Assembly (NCBI GenBank): GCA_030849465.1 | Contig: JARVLF010000015.1 | Location: 1,612,001-1,676,000 of the forward strand | Length of the DNA stretch: 64,000 nucleotides | Direction of reading: 5' to 3' | Source: Moesziomyces globuligerus | Taxonomy: Eukaryota; Basidiomycota; Ustilaginomycetes; Ustilaginales; Ustilaginaceae | Shown: positions 1 to 10,769 of the stretch, piece after piece | Position numbering within the stretch: the stretch's first letter is position 1 | Layout: each line of letters opens with the position of its first letter | Translations under genes and position numbers: made by a program | Notes under the pieces: model-generated | The model's input: the letters and a program-made list of their open reading frames with translations, nothing else | The model's database searches: none | What the model was told of the DNA's origin: nothing

Positions 1-1
1 A

Positions 2-943
2 TGGCGTGCGAGCCTGGCGCTCGAGGCTAAATTCGGCCAGAGCACCGTGCGCATGAGCATCGTACTCGACGCACTGCCTGCAACGCAGTCGTTGAGTCCC
101 AAGGGGGCTAGGCCGCTTCTGAGGTTTGACACTCAGATCGACTGGTGGGAGAAGCACCGCTTCCTGCGCTTCGAGGTGCCGACGCGTCTGCGCGCCGAGA
201 CGGCGAGCTTCGAGACGCAGTTTGGCATCACCAAACGCCCGACTACGCGCAACACCAGCTGGGAGGCTGCCAAGTTCGAGGTCTGCGGACACCGGTTTGC
301 GGATCTGTCCGAGGACGATTACGGTCTGAGTATCCTGACCGAGTCCAAGTATGGCTACAGTGTCGAGGGTGGGTTGATGAGGCTGTCGCTGCTCAAGGCG
401 GGTACGTATCCGGATGCGCACGAGGATGAGGGCTTGCATCAGTTCGCCTTTGCCCTTTATCCGCACGTTGGAGGTGTGGGTAAGGGCAAGGTGGTGCATG
501 TCGCCCGCGTGTTTAATGCGCGTTTCGATGTGGATCACGGCCGCGCGTCGAATGTTGACATCGCCACGCTCGAGCGCAGCACTGGCGCCAAGTCGTCGGA
601 TTTGCACATGCCCATTGAGCTCGTCGAGGCAACGCGAGCGGGTGTGGTCATCGACACCATCAAGCGCGCCGAAGAGGACTTTGAGTACTACGGTCAGAAG
701 CCTAAGGACAAGTCGTTCGGCATCGTCGTTAGGATGTACGAGTCGCTCGGCGCTCACGCAAAGCCTACGGTCAAGATCTCGGTCCCCGTCAAGGCTACCG
801 CGCTCACCAACCTGCTCGAGGACGAAGACCACAAGCAATCCGAAGAGCTTGCTTTCAACACCTACGCCGACGAGAACGACAACACCTACGTTCAGCTCGA
901 GTTCCGCCCCTTCGAGATCAAGACGCTCAAAATCTCGCTCTGA
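2..943 (+). CDS. AMS1: Alpha-mannosidase (GH38, Ams1-like), C-terminal part, 5' truncated by window edge
   Basis: The frame is open from base 2 to the TGA at 943, giving the last 313 residues of a larger protein whose start lies outside the window. The segment has the beta-rich C-terminal domain of glycoside hydrolase family 38: an IDWWEKH block followed by LRFEVPT, an FEVCGHRFADLSE block with an NTSWE motif just before it, a LTESKYGYS block and a RLSLLKAGTYPD block, in the family's usual order. Family members of this type (fungal Ams1, class IIC) remove alpha-linked mannose from free oligosaccharides in the vacuole and cytosol. The catalytic N-terminal half is not visible here, so activity cannot be judged. 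The next gene converges on it from the other strand. Confidence 0.85.
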   Translation, partial: WRASLALEAKFGQSTVRMSIVLDALPATQSLSPKGARPLLRFDTQIDWWEKHRFLRFEVPTRLRAETASFETQFGITKRPTTRNTSWEAAKFEVCGHRFADLSEDDYGLSILTESKYGYSVEGGLMRLSLLKAGTYPDAHEDEGLHQFAFALYPHVGGVGKGKVVHVARVFNARFDVDHGRASNVDIATLERSTGAKSSDLHMPIELVEATRAGVVIDTIKRAEEDFEYYGQKPKDKSFGIVVRMYESLGAHAKPTVKISVPVKATALTNLLEDEDHKQSEELAFNTYADENDNTYVQLEFRPFEIKTLKISL

Positions 944-1388
944 TTCCATGTCCATGCAAAGAATGTCCGTTCGATCCATTTGGGCCAAGTCTTTATGCCA
1001 ATCGATGATAGTCGTTCAGCGATCTTTGCCCTCGAGTGCCTGATCCGAAGCGCCTGCTGTGGATGCCTGCATTGCGACGTGCTTCGCTGACATGACTGCT
1101 GACTCGGACGACGCTGAAACACAAGATTCCGCAATCTCAGGCTCCCACGGTCTCCAATTTGTCTGTGAGCGCAAGCACAGCCTAGAAAGCCAATAGACAC
1201 GGCGAGGAAGCAAATTAGATGCCGCAAAGCAATGGAGGGAACGATGACACGGAGCGGTGAAAAGAGGGAAAAGCACGCTCAGACCGCGAAAGAAGTGGAA
1301 GACAGAAAAGACTGGAAACGCAGAGAAGATGAGGGGGAGATGGGCCCAAATGAGTCTGCGGTGGCGGATAGAGGGCCGCCGATTGAGC
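944..1388. other. Convergent intergenic region
   Basis: This 445-bp spacer lies between the 3' ends of the alpha-mannosidase and tannase-family genes. It must hold both 3' untranslated regions. I see no coding potential and no repeat in it. Confidence 0.6.
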
Positions 1389-4076
1389 TCACGAGCACTG
1401 GAAGGCGCTGGCATCGTCTGTGTTCTTCTTGTTCTCCTGAAGACGGACCGAGGTCGGATAAGGGCAGAGAGGGCGGGTGAGGCGAACACCGTTGCTGAAC
1501 GGTGTGTCATCGCCGGACGTTGCGGGGACGTCGCCATCCTTGTTCTTGTAAGCGGCTCCGATGAGCACGTTGGGAGCCACGCCCTTTTCGACCCACTGGG
1601 TGAGGGCGACAAACATATCGTGCTTGTCATCGTATCGGAGTGGACGGCTGCCCGCCTCGCTCTGACCTGCACCACCAAAGTTCCAGCAGCCCGTGCCTCC
1701 TCGGCAGTGGAGCATGCCAGGGATGAGGTAGAGCTTGTAGGCCGACCTGGCCTTGTCGCCTACTTTCGCCAGCACCTGCTCGTAGTAGCGTCGCGACACC
1801 ATCGGTGGGACGAGCGAGTCGTCCAGACCGTGGTAGTGCAGCAGCTTGCCTCCGTTGTCGAAGAATTCACCGAGATCGGCGTTGAAGGTGATCGTGCCGC
1901 CGGGATCGAGACGTTGGCCTGTGCGGATCACCTCCGGAGTGACCTTCTCGGTGGCGTTGAACTCCGCTTTCGGATCCTTCTCTCCGAGCACCTGGAACTG
2001 GAACCAGCCGGTGGGAGAAGATCCAAACTTACCCGTGATGGCGTTGGTGACCGTCCATCCGAACACACTCGGCGCAGACACACCCTCGCTGATGAGATCA
2101 TTGTCGATCTTGTAGGGCGACAGGATGTTCTTGAGGGTCTCGAGCTGAGGGTCTGTCAGGCAAACGGGAGCGGGTTTCTTGTCCTCCTTGTCCTTCGAGT
2201 CAGCGGCATCGCCCTTCTTTGACTTTGTGCCCTCGCTGGCACCTTCACCAGCAGAGGCTTTGGTAGCGGCATCGTCTTTGGACTCCTTGGCAGCAGCAGC
2301 ATCATCTTTGGGCTCCTTGGCAGCAGCATCGTCTTTGGACTCCTTGGCAGCAGCAGCATCGGCTTTGGGCTCCTTGGAAGCAACAACATCATCTTGAACA
2401 ACCTTGTTGGCAGCACCTGCGTCCTGTTCGACCTTGGGAGTGGCTTCTGCGGCCTTCTCGTCCTTGTAAGTAGCGAGTGTGTCCCGTTTGGTCTTTGGAG
2501 TAGCGACTGCGTCTGCCTCGTCCTTGGAAGCAGGGCCGACATCGTTGACTTCCTGAGCAGTAGCGCCTGCGCCCTTCGACTCCTTGGTGGCAGCATCGCC
2601 TTGCGTATCCTTGGAAGCAGCGTTGTCGTTCGCAGACTTGTCGGCAGTGCCTGCGATCTTCTCGTCCTTGCCAGTAGCTCCTGCGTCCTTTGACGTCTTG
2701 GCGGCAGCGCCTTTCGTTTCCTCGGTAGCAGTGTCGTCGTTCACAGACTTGCCGGAAGCGTCTGCAACCTTCTCGTCCTTGGCAGCAGCAGCACCCTCGG
2801 CAGCGTCAGAAGACTTGGCTTCTTCCTTGTCGTCGGCGTAGGGGCGGAGTCCAAGCTTGGTGCAACCGATCAGTTCGGCAAAGTTGGGCTCGCACGGGAC
2901 CTGACCGGAAACAATCTTGTCCTTCACGCCGTCTTGGGCATCGCAGGCCTGAAGCACTGCCTGGTTGATCAGCTTGTACGCGCTGGTGGGGATGTAGCCT
3001 GGACTCTTCTTGTCGGCGAGGAAGCTGTTGACGTGGATTTGGAAAGCCTTGAGGTTGTTGAAATCCATCGCGGGGCTTCCTGCCATAATGCCGTCAAAGT
3101 CCTTGGGGTACCTCTGGGCGGAGGCCATGGCAGCTCGTCCGCCAGTGCTGCAGCCCTTGAAGTAGCTGTAGAAGACAGGCTTCTTGGTCTTCTCCTTGGA
3201 AGCGCTGAGGTTAGGCTCGGCATCGTAGAAGATTCGAACGGCCTGCTGCGCGACACGCGAGGTGAGGTGGACGGCACGGTGGCCATAGTCGGTCCAGGCC
3301 TCCTCGTTGGCAGGGAGCCAAGCAGTGCCGTCCTGCGCGCTGAAATGACCCATGTTGGTTCCGGCAACGGCGGTGCGATATCGTGCCATGGTCTGCTTCA
3401 TCTCTGGATAGGCTGCGGCTCCTCGCATGCCGCCTCCTACCGAAAAGACGAGACGCTTGCTCCAGCCGCTAGTCGAGGCACACTTGAACCCCTTGGCAAC
3501 GTCGGAGATGTCGACCTCGTCGATGGCGTTGGGAGCGGCAGCATCATCGCCAGACGTCTCTGCAGCTTCGGACTTGGGATTGTCTGGCAGAGGCATCCAA
3601 ACTTCGAATTGAGCCTTGCTGCCCTTTTCGGACGTGCGAACGAAACCCCCCACTCGGCAGAATGAAGGAAGTCCTCCCTGTTGGGCGCACGAAGTGCTGC
3701 CCTGTTCGCCGTAGCCATCGTCGGCGATGACCTCTTCTTTGCCCCAACCGTCGGATGCCTTGATCGCACCGTCGCGGTCATCGCTGGGGAGGAAGTTGGC
3801 GGCAGGAATGTCGGCGTAGAGCTCCGCCGCGGTTGGATTAGCACCTGCTGAATAGTGGACTGCATAAGTATCGCTGATCTCGAGCGCTTGGCCGTCGGTG
3901 GCGACTCCGGCAGCAAGAACCTTTTTGAGGATCTCGGGAAGAGCTTTGCAGCTCAGTGCCTGAGGCGAGGTAGCGGCGTCGAATCCAGTGTTGGGGACGG
4001 AAGCGGACTGGGCGAGGTTGGTAGCAACCAAAGTCACCGCAACGGCGACGGCCGCGAGTCCCGGAACGGGTCTCAT
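1389..4076 (-). CDS. Secreted tannase/feruloyl esterase family protein with low-complexity insertion
   Basis: An 895-residue intronless gene. Residues 1 to about 25 form a hydrophobic signal peptide ending near LAQSAS, so secretion is expected. The serine esterase elbow GCSTGGR (about residue 310), the Asp in HGLDDSLVPP (about 752) and the His in PGMLHCRGG (about 786) form the CS-D-HC arrangement of the tannase family (Pfam tannase/feruloyl esterase), in which the Cys next to Ser and the Cys next to His are disulfide-bonded. Members hydrolyse gallate, ferulate or related aromatic esters; the substrate here cannot be told. Typical members have 500-600 residues. This one is longer because residues about 415-635 are an Ala/Lys/Asp/Glu-rich repeat inserted between the Ser and Asp blocks. 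The ATG at 4076 gives a proper signal peptide. Confidence 0.85.
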   Translation of the reverse strand: MRPVPGLAAVAVAVTLVATNLAQSASVPNTGFDAATSPQALSCKALPEILKKVLAAGVATDGQALEISDTYAVHYSAGANPTAAELYADIPAANFLPSDDRDGAIKASDGWGKEEVIADDGYGEQGSTSCAQQGGLPSFCRVGGFVRTSEKGSKAQFEVWMPLPDNPKSEAAETSGDDAAAPNAIDEVDISDVAKGFKCASTSGWSKRLVFSVGGGMRGAAAYPEMKQTMARYRTAVAGTNMGHFSAQDGTAWLPANEEAWTDYGHRAVHLTSRVAQQAVRIFYDAEPNLSASKEKTKKPVFYSYFKGCSTGGRAAMASAQRYPKDFDGIMAGSPAMDFNNLKAFQIHVNSFLADKKSPGYIPTSAYKLINQAVLQACDAQDGVKDKIVSGQVPCEPNFAELIGCTKLGLRPYADDKEEAKSSDAAEGAAAAKDEKVADASGKSVNDDTATEETKGAAAKTSKDAGATGKDEKIAGTADKSANDNAASKDTQGDAATKESKGAGATAQEVNDVGPASKDEADAVATPKTKRDTLATYKDEKAAEATPKVEQDAGAANKVVQDDVVASKEPKADAAAAKESKDDAAAKEPKDDAAAAKESKDDAATKASAGEGASEGTKSKKGDAADSKDKEDKKPAPVCLTDPQLETLKNILSPYKIDNDLISEGVSAPSVFGWTVTNAITGKFGSSPTGWFQFQVLGEKDPKAEFNATEKVTPEVIRTGQRLDPGGTITFNADLGEFFDNGGKLLHYHGLDDSLVPPMVSRRYYEQVLAKVGDKARSAYKLYLIPGMLHCRGGTGCWNFGGAGQSEAGSRPLRYDDKHDMFVALTQWVEKGVAPNVLIGAAYKNKDGDVPATSGDDTPFSNGVRLTRPLCPYPTSVRLQENKKNTDDASAFQCS
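2170..2830 (-). repeat. Degenerate Lys/Asp/Ala-rich repeats inside the tannase-family gene
   Basis: On the coding strand this stretch encodes degenerate units of about 11-12 residues with cores such as AAAKESKDDA and AAKEPKDDA (clearest at 2265-2385), grading into looser KDEK/KESKG-type units. It adds about 220 hydrophilic residues between conserved catalytic blocks and looks like expanded tandem repeats. The frame stays open throughout. Confidence 0.75.
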
Positions 4077-6773
4077 CCTGCTGCAACCGCGACGGGAACA
4101 GGACAGAGGAAGGGGCGGGGAGGGGTGGGAGGAGAGAAGGAGTAGAGAGGGCCCAAAGAGTGGAGTGGTTGGGAGGAAAAGGTTGAATTGTGGGACCCAG
4201 ACAGAGGTCGTTCTCTATAAGTATCATTGCGATCCTTGGAATACGGATGATCTCAAGCGTGCGGTCAAGTGTACTTTGAGAAGTGATGTGGCGGTGGGAT
4301 CGACAACGCCATGAAGGCAACGATCGTGGCGCGCCCCTGTGTGTGGGTTCCACATGAAGTTGCGATCTTGGCGAGAAGGAAGTGTTCGAGCGAGGACCCT
4401 TGATCGGTGGGCGGATCGCTGTGCCATATTAGGGTGCAGGTGCGGTGGGAGCTCGTGCGATGCAACCGACGAGCAGCCTGGAGCCCACCGAGCGCCTCCT
4501 AGCTCAAAAGACATGTGTAAGGGCACTCATGAAGGTGATCGATCGCTGGGTCTATGACGCTAGCGATCAATCAGCTGTTCTCGCTGTCGCGTGACGGAGG
4601 AAAAAGTCGCCAAGCGTGCGCAGCTTTCCTCACCACTTCTGTGTTTGGACTGGCCGAGACCGGAAGAAGACCGGCAGCGAGCATCACTGAGATTCGCAGC
4701 TGATCAAAGCGCGTACGATGAAGTGGAAGCCAGGTCTGCGACGTCGGGCGCGACAAAAGAAGCAGGACGGGAGCCATCCACAGATGAAGTGCAGTCTACT
4801 TCAATTGACGTTGCGTGCTGCGGCCAACCCACCGTTGCGTTCGGCAGAGCAAGTGTCAGCACTACCCTAGCAGCGCCCTTCCTTTCGAGCTGAGCCAAAG
4901 TGACACTACAGTGGACTCTCTACGAAAAAGAAAAGAAAAGAAAAAAGGGCCAGGAAAGAAAAAGGAGTGGGCGGCGCGCCAACATGCTTTGGCTTCCCAG
5001 CATATTCGCGCACCGACCTCACGGTCCAGGCTCGGTTCGTGGCCCGAAGCAGCTGCAAGGGCTTCTCCGATGTGCGCTCGGAGCCTGCATGTTAGGCTGT
5101 GGACGCATGTGCGTCTAATGCGCCAGTCAGGATGGCACACGACGTGAGGAGCATGAATGGGCATCACGTGGTTAGTGCGCTCTGTCCAGGATTCGCAGTG
5201 GGCCGCAGACTGCAAGCGAGGCCGAGTCTTGTGAGCACGCTGATTCAAGGCATTGAGCTCCGAAAAGCAACGGCCATGCCTGCGGCTGCCGTGTTGGTCG
5301 ATGCCAAGCGCTCGTACCGGTGCATGTGCACAGCTGGTGCCTGCCGGGTCGGCTGCAAATCAATCTTGTCAGCTGCGATGTGATCTGGGCAAACTGTAGC
5401 CAGGGCGAACGTCGCGACCTCCGTCCAGCCTCGGTCCCTTGCTTCCTTACGGCAGTCATTGCAAATGCCGAATGGTAGCTCAACGGCAAATGCGAGCGTC
5501 ACCGAGGCGTCTGCCTGCCATGCTTTACCACCATATGCTCTGCGAGCTGGAGACGACCGTACGAGGACGCAGCGTGCGTGATGCAACGGCCTGCTGTACC
5601 ATCTTTGTGGACGGCAGTGCAGAGAGAGGGTACAGGCGAAGCGCCCGGTGCTCGGGCCATCTCTACACTGCGAGTTTGGCAGAGAGCGCGGGCCACTTGC
5701 AACTTGCAGTGTGTGGGGTGGAGCCTCGCGCGCCTTGATGAGCAGTGTCGGATTGACACACGCTGGCTGCTGTACCGAGCTTGTTTTGGAGTCGCGTTCT
5801 AGCCCCGCCGTGTTGGAGACGCGGAAATGTGGCGGCAGAGGCTGAGAGTGTGAGCGTGGAGGCGTCCGCTTGGGATGTCGCTCGTTTTTGTTGAGATGCA
5901 GCTGGCACTGTTTCAACTTTTTTTGAATACACTCGAACTGCACGCTCTTGAATTCGCCGCTTCAAAAAATGCTAATGGCCCATGAGCAGCAACCCATCCT
6001 TTTTCGCCCTGACTCTGTTAACCAGCTCCAGCCCCGTACATCCAGAAAGAGGAAAAAAGGAGGAAAATTGCGAGAGCGAGGTGCAGCGCCAGTGGTGAAG
6101 AGCGCCAATCAAATCAAAGCCGTGAGCTGCCAGAGAGCGTACGAGCCACGACTCGACTCGCCAAACGCCAACAGGCGGGGGAAGGCTGGGGCAAAAAGGC
6201 AAGGGGGAGGCGGACTGAGGCGAGCCAGGCTGGCCCGTTCGGTGGGCCGCTCGTCTGCTCTGCCCAACTCGCCATTGGCCAGTGAGCACTGAGCACCGAA
6301 TGGCAGCAGAGCTCCACTTTGCGCGTTCTACGCTCCGCGTCCGTTCAGCCCCCCATCGCCATCGCCAGACCATCACTCGTTCATCTCCACCATCATCGCC
6401 CCCGCGACCGCTGCCACCGTCCACAACTACGCCGCGGACAACACACTCCAACACCATCCACGTGACATCGCTGTCTCTCCTCCCACCGTCCACTCGGTCG
6501 CACTGCATCCTCTGCCATCCTCGGCTTGCCCCGAACCGCTACGCCCACCTCCGCTCGGTCCAACGCATCGCACCTCGCGTATACCACCGCACAACCGCTC
6601 CACTTTGCATCCGCGAGCTAGCCGCATCACAGCGCCTCTCCTCGCAACCACGGCAGCCCCAGCGCAAGTCGTCGTCTCACCTCGTCCACCTCCTTCGCTT
6701 GCACCGCCTTGACGCAAGCACCAGCATCCACCCTTTGGACTGAAGAGCCTCGCCGCTGAGCCCCTCTTCCACC
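4077..6773. other. Long divergent intergenic region
   Basis: A 2.7-kb gap between the tannase-family start and the GSK3 start, so it should hold both promoters. Visible features are an A-rich purine tract around 4922-4965 and a C/T-rich stretch from about 6320 to 6770 that probably is the GSK3 leader. Short open frames exist on both strands, but none has recognisable similarity or a convincing start context. No tRNA or transposon features were seen. Confidence 0.5.
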
Positions 6774-8306
6774 ATGTCTAACGCGCCGCTCAACGGCGTC
6801 AAGCTGAACCGTACGTATCAGCATCCCCCGCCTCTCATCCGCAGTCCATGCCGCCACCTACTGCGGCGCCCGCGTCCTACCGCTCAGCACGCCCCTCAAC
6901 TCAGCCCGCCAGCTTTGTTGCTGCAAGCCGCCATCCGCCCGCTTCCGCACATATTCTGTTTCAAGCGCACCTTCCCGCATCGCTGCGGCCCCATCTCTCG
7001 ACAGTCATAATTTGCGCTATTGCCCTTGCCTCCTGCGACCGCAACCTCGAGCTCCAGCTGACTGTTTTTAATCTCTCCGCTTCTTTTGATTGTGCCATGC
7101 TTGCGTCGCATTTGCGTCATCCTGTCAACAGCGCTCGATGATCCTAACAAGGTGATCAAAGTGCTCGCCTCGGACGGCAAGACCGCCGAGCAGCGAGAGA
7201 TTGCCTACACCAACTGCAAGGTCATCGGCAACGGAAGCTTCGGTGTCGTCTTCCAGGCAAAGCTCGTCTCCTCTTCCGGCTCCGACGCCACCGAGGGCTC
7301 TAGCAAAGACAGCGATGAGGTCGCCATCAAGAAGGTCTTGCAAGACAAGCGCTTCAAGAACCGCGAGCTCCAGATCATGCGCATTGTAAAGCACCCCAAC
7401 GTCGTCGATCTCAAGGCCTTCTTCTACTCCAACGGCGACAAGAAGGACGAGGTCTTCCTCAATCTCGTTCTCGAGTACGTCCCCGAGACCGTCTACCGCG
7501 CCTCCCGCCACTACGCCAAGCTCAAGCAGACCATGCCCATGCTGCTCATCAAGCTCTACATGTACCAGTTGCTACGAAGTCTGGCCTACATCCACTCCAT
7601 CGGCATCTGCCACCGCGACATCAAGCCCCAGAACCTCCTCCTTGACCCTTCCACCGGCATTCTCAAGCTCTGCGACTTTGGTTCCGCCAAGATCCTCATC
7701 GCCGGCGAACCCAACGTCAGCTACATCTGCTCCAGGTACTACCGAGCCCCCGAGCTCATCTTTGGCGCCACCAACTACACCACCAACATCGACATCTGGT
7801 CCACAGGCTGTGTCATGGCCGAGCTCATGCAAGGGCAACCGCTCTTCCCCGGTGAGAGCGGCATCGACCAGCTCGTCGAGATCATCAAGGTCCTCGGCAC
7901 GCCCTCCCGCGAGCAGATCAAGACCATGAACCCGAACTACATGGAGCACAAGTTCCCCCAGATCCGCCCGCATCCCTTCTCCAAGGTCTTCCGTCCCCGC
8001 ACGCCTCCCGATGCCATCGACCTCATCTCCCGCCTGCTCGAATACACGCCCAGCGCGCGTCTCACCGCCGTCGAGGCCCTCTGCCACCCCTTCTTCGACG
8101 AGCTCCGCACCGGCGAAATCCGCATGCCCAACGGCCGCGAGGTTCCCGCGCTCTTCAACTGGACCAAGGAGGAGCTCTCTATCCGACCCGACCTCATCTC
8201 GCGGCTCGTGCCCCAACACGCCGAGGCCGAGCTGCTCTCGCGCGGCATCGATGTGCACAACTTCCAGCCTATCCCGCTCGAGTCGCTCAAGGTCACCCTC
8301 GATTAA
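6774..8306 (+). CDS. gsk3: Glycogen synthase kinase 3 (shaggy-type Ser/Thr kinase)
   Basis: I read two exons, 6774..6810 and 7132..8306, joined across a 321-bp GT-AG intron (GTACGT donor) to give 403 residues. The short first exon supplies an ATG with ACC context and a start MSNAPLNG; without it the frame has no plausible start. Kinase features: glycine loop GNGSFGVV (45-52), VAIKK (Lys79), HRDIKPQN (Asp about 175), DFGSAK (about 194), then [12 protein letters not shown]. The Tyr in SYICSRYY corresponds to the autophosphorylated activation-loop Tyr of GSK3, and the Arg set that binds primed phosphosubstrates is conserved. A Ser/Asp-rich insertion lies between the glycine loop and the catalytic Lys. 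The length is typical for fungal GSK3, which acts in differentiation, stress and transcription control. Confidence 0.93.
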
Positions 8307-9100
8307 GCATCGCGTGCCCTCACGGCAGTGCCACCGAACGCACTCGGAGCGACACAGTCCTGTTGCGCGACGAGGAGACAGCTGGTGGATGGCGCGGCGG
8401 TTCAGGGCGCGCTGGATCGGCACCGCGAGAATCGTACTCTCCAATACAACGACTGCACCGCGCGGCTGGTGGGTAGTTTCATGAGGGTCTCCGCGCATCA
8501 AAGAAGGTCGGATTCACGTCGTCAGCGCTGCTTGCGGCGGGCAATTCTGCCTCCAAGCAGATGCTCATCACCATCCGCTTCCGATCGACTTTGTCCCGCT
8601 GCCATCTTCCCGCCGGAAGGAACATGCAACCATTGAACCAAGAACACACATCATCCACTACCACATCTACCATCGCTCGACTCGCACCACGCAGTCGAAA
8701 AACATCATCGGCCAGCCAGCCAACCTGTCCAACATTATCAGCCTCGACCTTGTACATATGATCCGTCGCAATCTTCTCCCCACTTTTTTCCCCATCCGCA
8801 GGTGTACATCGAGCCCAGGCGCGGCCTTGCAACCACTGTCTTCGTCATGTCGCTCTTTTCTGCCTTATTCCCCCCTCCCTCCCTCCGTTCTATCCTCCTT
8901 CTCGCAGCTTTTACGCTCCCTCTTCTTTTTTTCAAGACTGTCTTCCCTTTTTTTGTGCTGTAGCTCGTAGCTCTCATCCGCACGTATGCCAATGTCTGAA
9001 CCTTGGTCCTCGTTTCCCGAACGAGTGTGATGGAAGGGGGAAAGTTGTGCATGCTGTTTGAACTTTGCTGGGTATACAGGAGAAGAGGAAGGGGAAAGGG
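8307..9100. other. Convergent intergenic region between GSK3 and BUB2
   Basis: About 790 bp between two 3' ends. It contains a strong pyrimidine tract near 8865-8960 and nothing that looks coding. Confidence 0.5.
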
Positions 9101-10389
9101 TTAGGTGAAGGCGGTTACGCTGTCTGGATGGTAGGGATGTTTGACGAGGTCTTGGAAGAGGTCGGCGGGGATGTCTCTGGCGAGGGTGACTGTGACGTTG
9201 ATGATCTTGCGAGCGTCGAGTGCGGGGAGGTTACGGAGGAGTTTCATGGGGCTGGTGGATTCGAGGAGGTCGGTGCGCATGATGTGAAGTTGAGCTACGA
9301 TGCAGAGCACGTTAAAGTGCACTCCAAACGCCAGCAGGAAGTCCCACAGCTGCAGGACCTGGGGCAGAGGAGGCGTACATGCGCACAACGTCATCACCGA
9401 CGGAAAAGCATAGATCTCGGCAGACAGATTCTTGCTCCTCAAATGCTGGTACAACGGTGCATCCAACAACTCCAAACATCGATCCAAAAGCTAACCCAAC
9501 CCACCACACATCAGCAAAGGTTCTACCGTCGGAGAGGGGGGAGCAGACTTACTTGAAGGCCACGATGTACACCCGACAGTGTCGGTTGGACGTACAACGG
9601 ACAGCAATACTCGATGAATCGACTGAAGCATCTAAACGCTTCGACCTCGCTCTCCAACGTGTATAGGAATGGGGCGGCGAGAACGTTCATGCCCTGCACG
9701 TAGCTGAACTCGTATACGCCCGCATCTCCATCGCCCTCGTCTGCACTGTCGTCCGATCGATTGTACTTCCATACAAACGCATCCAGCAGTCGGACGAGCT
9801 TCTCCTCCTTGACGCGTTCCTTGAAGCCCTGGTCGGTGGCGAGCGTACGGAAGGTGTCGTTGCGGATCTTTTCGTGCGACGGCGATTTGCCCTTGGCTAC
9901 GAGCGACAGATACTCGCCCACATCCAGATCGCGGATATCCAACAACAGCTTCCACACCACACTGCGATACGTCGTGCCGGTTGGTGTGAGCTCGGTATCC
10001 TCAGGTAAGGGGGTTGTGACGATCTTGTGACGGATGCGCGAAACCGCATCTGTCGAACCCGAACTTGTCGATTCAGAGCTATCGAGCAGCCGACGTGAAG
10101 TCTGCGCCCTCCCGCCTCGAGAAGCTTGGTTCGTGCGAGAAGCAGAAGCTCTAGCCCTTCCGTGATGTTGTCGGGTCGAGAGGGATGGGTCTGTGGTGTT
10201 GGCGCGTTTGGTGCTGGGTCGATTCGCGCCCGAGGAGCAAGCAGAGGCATGCGGCTGCATGGGCGCAAACAGAGCCTTCCACTCCCTCGCGCTTGTGCAA
10301 GCTACGTCTCCCTGATCCTGTCGATGCAGCACACTATCCAGAGTGCTCGGTGCCGAAGAAGCCGATGCGGCTGCCCCAACTTGCGCCAT
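9101..10389 (-). CDS. BUB2: Bub2/Cdc16-type TBC-domain GTPase-activating protein
   Basis: Two exons on the minus strand, 10389..9553 and 9490..9101, separated by a 62-bp intron (GTAAGT donor, TTAG acceptor), encode 408 residues. Splicing joins GVHRGLQ to LLDRCLELLD in phase and restores the TBC fold. The catalytic fingers of TBC GAPs are present: Arg in IRNDTFRTL and Gln in YVQGMN. The second exon carries the SAEIYAFPSVMTL and VLQLWDFLLAFGVH blocks that I associate with yeast Bub2 and fission yeast Cdc16. These act with Bfa1/Byr4 as the GAP for the spindle-pole GTPase Tem1/Spg1 and hold back mitotic exit or septation. The N-terminal 120 residues are Ser/Ala-rich and unconserved. I chose the ATG at 10389 for its ACC-ATG-G context; a further upstream exon cannot be excluded. 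Confidence 0.85.
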
Positions 10390-10769
10390 GGTCACAGACA
10401 AAGTCGACTGGTGGTGCAGAGTCAGCCATCGACCAACGCCTCCCGCCCAGATTTTGGACCCTGAAACGCGCCCCCCCACTCAGCTCCAACCAACACCAGG
10501 CGTGCATGAACTGCACCTCACGCGCGTCACCCGCCCTCTGGCAGATTTCCTCTCAGCCGCAGCAGTCACATGAACCGGCGCCGCCATCGCTCCACCTCGT
10601 CCACAGACAGCATGGATGGATCGTAATGCAAATGGAATCAAATGGAGCTGCGTAAAAGTACAATGGATGCAAAACATGCGAAGGTGGAGACGTGCTATCA
10701 TGGCTGCGCCGCAGCAGAACCGTCGAACTGGAAGATGCAATGCGTGCATACGAAGGGGAACATGGAGGC
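10390..10769. other. Intergenic region upstream of BUB2
   Basis: About 380 bp between the RING-like gene's stop and the BUB2 start, both on the minus strand. It should hold the BUB2 promoter. I see no distinctive motif in it. Confidence 0.45.

Noticed and set aside
1257..2222. Plus-strand open frame of about 320 codons antisense to the tannase-family gene
   Set aside because: No domain, and it overlaps the catalytic Asp and His blocks of the true gene.
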